DNA from: Halobacteroidaceae bacterium
GTDB lineage: Bacteria; Bacillota; Halanaerobiia; B1SED10-174
Direction: 5' to 3'
Length of the DNA: 18,755 nucleotides
Assembly (NCBI GenBank): GCA_003550445.1
Contig: PUKG01000279.1
Coordinates: 1-18,755, forward strand
The notes beneath the pieces were generated by a model. It searched no databases. It saw nothing but the letters and a program-made list of their open reading frames with translations, and was not told where the DNA came from. The translations under genes were made by a program, and so were the position numbers. Shown here piece by piece: positions 9,192 through 14,268 of the stretch; the first letter of the stretch is position 1; every line of letters starts with the position of its first letter.

Positions 9192-10004
9192 TCAGTCTCC
9201 CACATGAAAAGGAATAGTTTCGGTAACTTTTCGGCCTATCGCAAAAAAATCAAATTCAATAACTATGCGATAATCACCGGGAGAATAAACTCTTTGCAGG
9301 GGGAAATATAGGGGCCTTACTTGTTCGGGTAAAATTACTAACTCCGGGATTTTCCCTTCTTCAACCACTTCCCCATCTGAGTTGAAGACCTTGAAGGTTG
9401 TTTCAAAACGAACGTGGACTAAAGATGCATTAGCCAAAAGTAATGCTCCAAATTTTTGTCCACTGGGGGCCGTAACAACATGATTCTCAATAACCCTAAA
9501 GCTAAATATATATTCAACCGGCCTGATGTAGATAGTGGTCCCGATCATGGTTTTTAACATTGCACCGGTCCCCTCAAAGTCCGGGTCTTCTTCTAAATGT
9601 TCAAAAAAAATAATGCCCCTGCGTTCAAATTGTTCATCCTTTTCCTCCGGAAACTCTACTGTGAACCTAACAACCTGGGATTGCCCTGGTTCTAAAGTAA
9701 ACTGCCTAGGATTAAAACGAATCAAACCATCCAGGGTTTCTTTTAAGGTCCCCCTGTCATAGTGAACTAACTCAAATTCTTCATCCATTTCCCAATCATA
9801 ATAAACAGCATCTAAGGTAACCGGGAAAGGAGAATAATTTGTCACTGTTATAGCACCTGTGTCTCTTTCTCCCGGAGCAACATGGAGAATAAACCGGGAA
9901 GGCTCCACCCTTACACTTGCTTCCCCCGGAAGACAAAAACCAAAGAAAACCAGAAAAAAGAGGGAGAATAAAATTATCAGGTTTTTATTTATTGGGCAGG
10001 CCAT
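9192..10004 (-). CDS. PapD-like periplasmic fimbrial chaperone
   Basis: 270 residues with an N-terminal signal peptide (hydrophobic ~9-26, cleavage near residue 29). Residues ~31-165 are an Ig-like domain with the marks of pilus chaperones: VRVEPSRFILHVAPGERDTG, ITVTNYSPFPVTLDAVYYDW, then IRFNPRQFTLEPGQSQVVRF (95-114) and ERRGIIFFEHLE. Residues ~166-270 are a second all-beta domain ending YSPGDYRIVIEFDF. The chaperone family binds unfolded subunits in the periplasm, completes their Ig fold with a donated strand and delivers them to the usher. The direct link to the usher genes (16-base gap downstream) and subunit-like genes upstream supports this. AAGGAG nine bases before the ATG fits. A DUF916/WxL-type cell-wall Ig protein is the main alternative; the usher context argues against it. 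Confidence 0.75.
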   Translation of the reverse strand: MACPINKNLIILFSLFFLVFFGFCLPGEASVRVEPSRFILHVAPGERDTGAITVTNYSPFPVTLDAVYYDWEMDEEFELVHYDRGTLKETLDGLIRFNPRQFTLEPGQSQVVRFTVEFPEEKDEQFERRGIIFFEHLEEDPDFEGTGAMLKTMIGTTIYIRPVEYIFSFRVIENHVVTAPSGQKFGALLLANASLVHVRFETTFKVFNSDGEVVEEGKIPELVILPEQVRPLYFPLQRVYSPGDYRIVIEFDFFAIGRKVTETIPFHVGD

Positions 10005-10024
10005 TTCAAACCACTCCTTGGATT

Positions 10025-10058
10025 AATAAGGGGCTGGCGGAAACACCAACCCCTTATT
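10025..10058 (-). other. 15-bp intercistronic RNA hairpin without a U tract
   Basis: On the transcript strand AATAAGGGGTTGGTG (10058-10044) pairs over all 15 positions (two of them G-U) with the segment 10039-10025 around a four-base UUUC loop. It sits 38 bases after the stop of the pilin-like gene and just before the chaperone ribosome binding site. The bases after it (AATCC) are not a U run, so it should not act as an intrinsic terminator. Such hairpins commonly protect an upstream message from 3' exonucleases, giving more subunit than chaperone. That role is inference. Confidence 0.7.
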
Positions 10059-10096
10059 CATTTCTTTTTCCTAAAAACCCAAAACAGTCAGGTTAT

Positions 10097-10996
10097 TTAG
10101 ATATTATAGATAGAGAAGGTAACGATTGTTCGGTATTCACCGGCTTCCATATGGACCCAGGGAACCCTGAATTGGAAATACATTGTGTTGGGACTGCAGG
10201 GGTCAAAACCACCTTGTGGAGCAAAGTTATTAGGTGTAACCTCTTTGGTTTGGCTCCAGGTTCCATCATCCATGCTATTTAGATTGTATCTCATTTGAAG
10301 GAATACTTCGTCTTCATTATCTTGATCCCGATGGTTGGTAAAGGGTTCGGCTTTAACACTAATATTATGCTGAATATTTCCATAGAAGTCCAAACGGAAG
10401 ATATCACAGGCGTGAATGAACACTTTTGCGTTATCAGGATCATCATCGGAACCGGGGCCGATTGAGGAGAAAAGCCGCTGTCCGTCGCGAGCATCCACAA
10501 AGGCCCAATCTTCATCTACTACCCCGGTTAAGCCGGGATGGAAAAGCATAATTACATCGTAACTTCCGTGGCGAATTATATTATCGTATGGGTCTGAATC
10601 AACACCAAGGGTTTTAACTTTTGTTTTTCCACCATTACCTACCAGGTGCATTTCCAGGTAGCAGGGGATATACAAGCGGGCAGGAACATAGATAATTCCC
10701 CGCTGAACTCCCCACAGATCGTCAATTACTCCTGTAACGGTAACTCCTTCAACAACTACATTGTAATCTGTATCTTCATTTCTGGCATATTCAAAAAAGT
10801 TGGTGAATTTGGATTCTTCGTAACCCTCAAATATGCCTTCGCCCGCAACCCAGGCACTCCAGCCGTCTGGGGGCATTTCGCACCATTCATCAGGAAGGTC
10901 ATAGTTAGGTGGGTCAAGGTGAGCCTCAGCAAGCACTGTTAAAGATAGAACCATAATAACACTTATTGTCAAAAACAATACTAACAGTTTTTTCAT
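10097..10996 (-). CDS. Secreted pilin-like structural subunit (unknown family)
   Basis: 299 residues. Residues 1-23 are a clear signal peptide (KK, long hydrophobic stretch, VLAEA). The mature part is acidic and aromatic, predicted all-beta, with four cysteines (39, 112, 197, 267) that could form two disulfides. The last strand reads MEAGEYRTIVTFSIYNI, close to the terminal 'aGxYxxxvtvtv' strand of spore-coat-U/CsuA-type subunits and other Ig-like surface proteins. No database family is recognised by eye. It is placed directly before the chaperone and usher genes, has its own long structured leader RNA (11011-11110) and is followed by a stabilising-type hairpin, as expected for the main fibre subunit. 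GGAGG lies ten bases before the ATG. It could alternatively be a tip protein, with the upstream gene as the main subunit. Confidence 0.65.
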   Translation of the reverse strand: MKKLLVLFLTISVIMVLSLTVLAEAHLDPPNYDLPDEWCEMPPDGWSAWVAGEGIFEGYEESKFTNFFEYARNEDTDYNVVVEGVTVTGVIDDLWGVQRGIIYVPARLYIPCYLEMHLVGNGGKTKVKTLGVDSDPYDNIIRHGSYDVIMLFHPGLTGVVDEDWAFVDARDGQRLFSSIGPGSDDDPDNAKVFIHACDIFRLDFYGNIQHNISVKAEPFTNHRDQDNEDEVFLQMRYNLNSMDDGTWSQTKEVTPNNFAPQGGFDPCSPNTMYFQFRVPWVHMEAGEYRTIVTFSIYNI

Positions 10997-11010
10997 TTTT
11001 CTTTTTCCTC

Positions 11011-11110
11011 CTCATTGGATTTTTTTCTTTTTTTGGCCGGTTTCACCACTGGCTCGACCCCACCCTATTGGTGACCAATTAAAAAGCGGGGCGTCATAAC
11101 CTCCAATGAG
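11011..11110 (-). promoter_or_regulatory. Structured leader RNA (three-way-junction shape) before the pilin-like gene
   Basis: On the transcript, CUCAUUGGA (11110-11102) and UCCAAUGAG (11019-11011) pair perfectly as a 9-bp closing stem. Its 3' side runs straight into the GAGGAGG Shine-Dalgarno of the pilin-like gene. Inside, a second arm uses GCCCC (11092-11088) against GGGGU (11061-11057), capped by AUUGG-UCA-CCAAU (11079-11067). A third arm is GCC-(AGU)-GGU-GAA-ACC-GGC (11053-11036), with a 3-base bulge and a GAA loop. The layout resembles a translational riboswitch or protein-bound leader. It does not match the cyclic-di-GMP-I or -II cores or other common riboswitches I know. The structure was found by hand and has not been folded or tested for covariation. 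Confidence 0.5.
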
Positions 11111-11112
11111 AA

Positions 11113-11163
11113 AAGTAAGTCTTAAAAAAGACCGCTCCTCCTTATCAATCCTTGCTCTTACTT
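11113..11163 (-). promoter_or_regulatory. Upstream leader hairpin of the pilin-like gene
   Basis: Arms AAGTAAG (11163-11157) and CTTACTT (11119-11113) are perfect complements about 37 bases apart. A shorter GTCTT/AAGAC hairpin (11132-11128 with 11123-11119) competes for the 3' arm. The element lies just 5' of the three-way-junction leader and 23 bases past the preceding stop codon. It may be part of one larger regulatory RNA, or an attenuator switching between the two stems. The U stretch after it is broken (UUCUC), so it is a poor terminator. Confidence 0.35.
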
Positions 11164-11186
11164 AATAATCACCCCCTTTTAAAATC

Positions 11187-12056
11187 TTAATCCTCCACCA
11201 CTCTTACACTGAAAGCCATCGGCAGGGCAAACTTCCCCGCAGGGATGGTAATGTAATCTTTAACTTTTAAAAAATAGGGGATTTTAACCCAGGAATATCC
11301 ATCTTCTTTAATTGTAGGACCCCCACCCCCGAGAAGCATTTGCCCCTCTTTAAGTTGAATAGGTTTTTTGCTCACAACCTCAAACCCACTATCCTCATGA
11401 GTTACCAATAAAAGCTCCAGATCTCCAGACTTTAAACCTTCTTCCAGATAGCACTCCAGGAAAATTTGCCAGGAAAAGTTAGAAGCTACCCTTATTTCCC
11501 CCGGGACCCGGTTGATTAAAGTACCCGGTTCCTCTCCCCAACTTCCTACAACAACCTCTCCAATAGTTTTTTCAATCTTCACCCAGGGACCAACTTTTAA
11601 ACTAATGGGAAGCATTCTTTCGTTAATAATTCCTTCACTACCCATTTGGCGAATAACAAGATTTGTTCTATATTCTCCAGGTCTGTCCTGGGGTTTAACT
11701 GTGAAATTTAGCAATAACGGCAAGGCGGCTGTATTTTCATCGGTCAGCTGTTTAGGTTCCGTGGGAATAGCGACCGGGTCCATAGCCACCCAGTATATTC
11801 CTCCACGGGTTTCTAACTTCAACCGCTGCCCTTCCAGGGTGAGCAACCGATCTTCTGTGGTGGGTAAACTTTCCAGCCACACCTCAAGGTACTCCACCCC
11901 CTCATCGACCAGGGGCACAAGAGCCGCCACCGTCTTGGTTATTTTTTCTGGGGCGGTATAGGTGCCGAAGTCAACTGCTGGCCGTCCAGCCGCTCCTGCC
12001 GATGATGCTATCAGGTATAAGGTTATAAAAATCAGCAAGGCGATTTTCTTTTTCAT
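11187..12056 (-). CDS. Secreted two-domain all-beta protein, probable fibre subunit or adhesin
   Basis: 289 residues from the ATG at 12056; positions count from there. Residues 1-23 are a signal peptide (MKKKIALLIFITLYLIASSAGA). The mature protein appears to be two beta-sandwich domains. Domain 1 (~25-155) ends with RPGEYRTNLVIRQ (125-137). Domain 2 (~156-289) ends with IPAGKFALPMAFSVRVVED. Both endings have the PGxY/PAGxF-then-strand form also seen at the C terminus of the pilin-like protein. Two-domain subunits in chaperone-usher systems are often tip adhesins; that role is inferred from layout. A GTG at 12065 lies within the Shine-Dalgarno GGGTGA. The ATG six bases past GGGTG is the better start. 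The gene lies 22 bases downstream of the small protein gene before it. No family is recognised. Confidence 0.6.
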   Translation of the reverse strand: MKKKIALLIFITLYLIASSAGAAGRPAVDFGTYTAPEKITKTVAALVPLVDEGVEYLEVWLESLPTTEDRLLTLEGQRLKLETRGGIYWVAMDPVAIPTEPKQLTDENTAALPLLLNFTVKPQDRPGEYRTNLVIRQMGSEGIINERMLPISLKVGPWVKIEKTIGEVVVGSWGEEPGTLINRVPGEIRVASNFSWQIFLECYLEEGLKSGDLELLLVTHEDSGFEVVSKKPIQLKEGQMLLGGGGPTIKEDGYSWVKIPYFLKVKDYITIPAGKFALPMAFSVRVVED

Positions 12057-12078
12057 AATTTTCACCCAACCCTTTTAA

Positions 12079-12348
12079 TTACTCTGCCGGCTTTGCTTTT
12101 AAAAGGTCATTCTGGATTTCATCCCAGCTTTGCAAGGAAATGCTCGGTTCAATTTTCCCTTCCTTTTCCAATGCTTCCTGGATTAACATGACCATTTCCA
12201 AAAAACTGCGGAAAAAGCGCCTCCGTTCATGCTTAACCCCCAGCCACTGGATTTCCCCCTGCCAGGTTGCATGCTGCCGGAACTGGATACGAATCAGGAA
12301 ATCCGTAGAACCAATTTTCTTTTTCTTTTCACCTTTTTTTGGGGACAA
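12079..12348 (-). CDS. Small conserved clostridial-type hypothetical protein (FLIRIQFRQ..TWQGEIQWL)
   Basis: About 89 residues, no signal peptide, so cytoplasmic. The core FLIRIQFRQHATWQGEIQWL followed by FFRSFLEMVMLIQEALEKEG belongs to a type of short protein I have seen annotated only as hypothetical in Clostridia ('F.ir.....tWQG.i.Wl......FRS.lEl..li.eAl'). Its function is not known to me. The reading frame is open to a GTG at 12357, but GGGA directly abuts that codon. A TTG at 12348 is eight bases from GGGAG and is the likelier start. The gene overlaps the end of the upstream small gene by about 20 bases, suggesting translational coupling. It shares the pattern F.I.I..R....QGEI......F..FLE with that upstream protein, so the two look like ancient paralogues. 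Confidence 0.65.
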   Translation of the reverse strand: MSPKKGEKKKKIGSTDFLIRIQFRQHATWQGEIQWLGVKHERRRFFRSFLEMVMLIQEALEKEGKIEPSISLQSWDEIQNDLLKAKPAE

Positions 12349-12655
12349 TGTCTTCACTCCCTAGCTCATTATAAAAAGGCTTTAAATTTCGCATAAATTT
12401 AAACAAACGCTCTCCCTGCTTATCAACGGAACCTTCATCACTATCCCAGGACCTGGCGTTTTCTAAGGCAAGCTCAGGGTTAAGAAGCTCAAAAAATTTT
12501 TCCATTATTATAGCAAGTTCCAAAAAATCATTGAATTGTTCCTTGGCACCGGTTTCTATATTTATTATTTCTCCCTGAATGTCGAGCCCATTTCGGGAAA
12601 CTATTTTAATGGAGAATTTGGGTTCTTTTTCAGCAAATATACCTTCATTTCTCAC
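12329..12655 (-). CDS. Small cytoplasmic protein, first gene of the operon, paralogue of the next gene
   Basis: 108 residues, no signal peptide. FSIKIVSRNGLDIQGEI (14-30) then FNDFLELAIIMEKFFEL (41-57) aligns with FLIRIQFRQHATWQGEI and FFRSFLEMVMLIQEALE of the downstream protein. The C-terminal half (SWDSDEGSVDKQGERLFKFM...) is longer and acidic/basic mixed. The start is a GTG at 12655 with AGGAGGG seven bases upstream. A transcript starting near 12713 from the promoter at 12720-12748 would have a leader of about 58 bases. Role unknown. Being first in a surface-fibre operon it could be regulatory, but nothing in the sequence proves this. Confidence 0.7.
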   Translation of the reverse strand: MRNEGIFAEKEPKFSIKIVSRNGLDIQGEIINIETGAKEQFNDFLELAIIMEKFFELLNPELALENARSWDSDEGSVDKQGERLFKFMRNLKPFYNELGSEDIVPKKR

Positions 12656-12719
12656 TTTGAAACCCTCCTATTCCCCGACAGCAATTTCACGAATTACCTT
12701 ATTCACCTTCTGTAATGAA

Positions 12720-12748
12720 AGTATATCACCACTAGTTTAGTCTGTCAG
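12720..12748 (-). promoter_or_regulatory. Promoter of the chaperone-usher-like operon
   Basis: On the minus strand CTGACA (12748-12743, five of six matches to TTGACA) is followed by a 17-base spacer and TATACT (12725-12720, five of six matches to TATAAT). This is the best sigma-A-type promoter in the window. It lies 65 bases upstream of the GTG start of the first operon gene, and the direct repeats at 12734-12784 overlap its -35 box. Confidence 0.75.
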
Positions 12749-12784
12749 TTATTCAAGGGTTAAAATCAGGTTAGATTAAGGTTA
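12734..12784 (-). promoter_or_regulatory. Direct heptamer repeats at 11-bp period, predicted SARP/BTAD-type activator site
   Basis: Reading the minus strand, TAACCTT (12784-12778), TAACCTG (12773-12767), TAACCCT (12762-12756) and TAACTGA (12751-12745) start exactly 11 bases apart. The fourth overlaps the -35 box. The next register position (12740-12734) is the degenerate CTAAACT, and exactly 8 bases separate it from the -10. Streptomyces SARP activators bind direct heptamer repeats with 11-bp spacing, the last one 8 bp from the -10. The BTAD regulator encoded just upstream (12867-14039) is the obvious candidate binder. The repeat and spacing are seen directly; the binding is inferred. Confidence 0.6.
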
Positions 12785-12845
12785 TAAGAAAAAATTCAAC
12801 TTTAGAATAACTAACTGAAACCAAGCACACCTTCTCAAAATAAAA

Positions 12846-12868
12846 AAAGGGCCCTTTTCGGGCCCCTT
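12846..12868 (-). terminator. Terminator of the BTAD regulator gene, overlapping its stop codon
   Basis: On the transcript strand AAGGGGCCC, a GAAAA loop and GGGCCCTTT form a 9-bp stem (one G-U) followed by a run of U. The first bases of the stem lie inside the TAA stop codon region at 12867-12869, so gene end and terminator overlap. It insulates the operon promoter from read-through. Confidence 0.9.
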
Positions 12869-14039
12869 AAATTTTCTTCCACCTGAACTTAAATTCCAGT
12901 TCGGTATCAGGACATTCCTGGGAAACATTATTTCTTATTCTTTCCATTATTTTGTCAATCTCTCCCAAAGGTACATTTAAGAGGATTGCAAGAAAAATCC
13001 GAGGACTCCAGTTGCAAAAAACATCTCCTTTTCTTAAATTTTTCTTTAACAACTTTTTTAATTTATCCCCAACCCTATCAACCTCAGAGACCGGAGATTC
13101 ACCATTAAGAGTCAAATTTAAAAGGTATGCTGGTTTTTGCCTTCTTTCACTACGGCTTTTTTCCAATTCATAAATCAATGAAAAACTCTCCAAATCGCTT
13201 TCAAAGGCTCCTTCATCTCTCTTATTTAAATTTAACTTTTCCAAAATTTCCTCGGGATCTCCGGGGGTAATATTTTCCTTCTTTAGTGATTCTCCGAGTT
13301 TCTTAAGGTTGGCGGGGACATCCAATCCATTTTCTTTGTACAAGGAAGCCGCCTCGTCATAATGAACAAGAGCCAGCCCCGCCTTACCTCCATCAATCAG
13401 GGCTTTGAGGGAGCTGGTATGTAGTTTTTCTTCCAAAGGAACTATACGCAGAGCTGCTTCACAAAGTCCCCAGGCTTCTTCAAATCTTGCTTCTTCTCTA
13501 AGAAGTTCATTTGCTTCCAGCATTGCCCTTAAGTAGAGTTCTCGAAAATGGTTGCGGGTTGAAATAGCCCAGTAAGCCCGAGGAACATCGGCCAAAAAAT
13601 TCCCCCGGTACAGAGAAAGAGCTTCAAGGTAGAGATCAATAGCCATTTTTGCAGATTCCTCGGAAACCTGCCTTGCTTTTTTGCAAAGGTTTTCAAATTC
13701 TTCAGCATCAAGCCAGTACTTCGATTTTTCATTGAAAAAATAACGACCCTGAGAACAAAGGATATATTTTTCCCCAGTTTCATCATTTCCTAAAGACTTT
13801 CGAAGATAAAAAACGAGACTTTTCAATGCCTCGGAGGGATTAACGCTTTCTTCCAGGGAAAGATATTTATACAACTGTTCGGAAGATAAGGGCTGCCCCT
13901 TAAAAGTAATTAATATCTGAAAGAGTCTCCATCTTTTATTTATGCGCTGGTTTTCCCGGGAAATTAGCTGTCCGCCTCTTCTCACTTCAAAGCGGCCAAG
14001 GCTGAAAACCTGAAGGGTGTTTCTATCTATTAGTCCCAC
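12867..14039 (-). CDS. SARP-like transcriptional regulator: winged helix, BTAD, degenerate GGDEF-like tail
   Basis: 390 residues, soluble. Residues ~8-105 are an OmpR/PhoB-type winged-helix DNA-binding domain as in SARPs (LQVFSLGRFEVRRGGQLIS ... LYKYLSLEESVNPSEALKSL then YILCSQGRYFFN). Residues ~110-255 are a bacterial transcriptional activator domain of helical TPR-like repeats (YWLDAEEFENLCKKA ... ALSLYRGNFLADVPRAYW ... ALLRIVP-type repeat units ... ALVHYDEAASLYKENGLDVP). Residues ~285-390 look like a GGDEF-related alpha/beta fold (LLKKNLRKGDVFCNWSPRIF) lacking a GG(D/E)EF signature, so no diguanylate cyclase activity is expected. The start is a GTG at 14039 with GGTGG about seven bases upstream. 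The gene lies just upstream of the fibre operon, whose promoter has SARP-type repeats, so it probably activates that operon. The signal it senses is unknown. Confidence 0.85.
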   Translation of the reverse strand: MGLIDRNTLQVFSLGRFEVRRGGQLISRENQRINKRWRLFQILITFKGQPLSSEQLYKYLSLEESVNPSEALKSLVFYLRKSLGNDETGEKYILCSQGRYFFNEKSKYWLDAEEFENLCKKARQVSEESAKMAIDLYLEALSLYRGNFLADVPRAYWAISTRNHFRELYLRAMLEANELLREEARFEEAWGLCEAALRIVPLEEKLHTSSLKALIDGGKAGLALVHYDEAASLYKENGLDVPANLKKLGESLKKENITPGDPEEILEKLNLNKRDEGAFESDLESFSLIYELEKSRSERRQKPAYLLNLTLNGESPVSEVDRVGDKLKKLLKKNLRKGDVFCNWSPRIFLAILLNVPLGEIDKIMERIRNNVSQECPDTELEFKFRWKKI

Positions 14040-14070
14040 TTTAAACCACCGCTCTCAAAAAGGTTTTCTT

Positions 14071-14099
14071 ATAATAAAAGCCTTCTCTTAATTGGGTAA
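14071..14099 (-). promoter_or_regulatory. Possible promoter of the BTAD regulator gene
   Basis: TTACCC (14099-14094) and TATTAT (14076-14071) are 17 bases apart on the minus strand, 31 bases before the GTG start. The -35 match is weak. Upstream there are two copies of TATGGGAAA (14185-14177 and 14135-14127) exactly 50 bases apart and two TAACC motifs on the plus strand (14144 and 14160), which may be control sites. Confidence 0.35.
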
Positions 14100-14221
14100 T
14101 TTTTTTGTAAGGTAAATCTTCTACATTTTCCCATAAAAACCTTTAACCCTTTAAAAATTTAACCAATTTTTCCTAATTTCCCATAGGTTCTATCTATTTT
14201 TTTTAATGTTAAGGTCTTGTT

Positions 14222-14259
14222 AAAAAAAAGCACCTGCCTAAAATAAGAGACAGGTACTT
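14222..14259 (-). terminator. Terminator of the S8 protease gene
   Basis: On the transcript AAGTACCTGTCT (14259-14248) pairs over 12 positions, several as G-U, with AGGCAGGTGCTT (14239-14228). A U run at 14229-14222 follows. It starts 9 bases after the protease stop and separates that gene from the regulator. Confidence 0.92.
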
Positions 14260-14268
14260 AAAAAGCAA

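Noticed and set aside
9192..10004. WxL/DUF916-type cell-wall Ig protein
   Set aside because: The N-terminal strand pattern and the FTLEPGQSQVVRF segment match fimbrial chaperones, and the gene is directly linked to usher-like genes.
10025..10058. Intrinsic terminator between pilin-like and chaperone genes
   Set aside because: The hairpin is not followed by a U tract and the downstream genes have no clear promoter of their own.
11065..11097. Ten-codon leader peptide frame (ATG at 11097) before the pilin-like gene
   Set aside because: GGAGG is only two bases from the ATG and the frame lies within the predicted leader RNA structure; no recognisable attenuator peptide.
11011..11110. Cyclic-di-GMP-I or other known riboswitch in the pilin leader
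   Set aside because: The conserved cores (for example GACGCAAAGCC of GEMM-I) are absent; only a general riboswitch-like shape remains.
12867..14039. Active diguanylate cyclase domain in the regulator
   Set aside because: The C-terminal region has no GG(D/E)EF signature.
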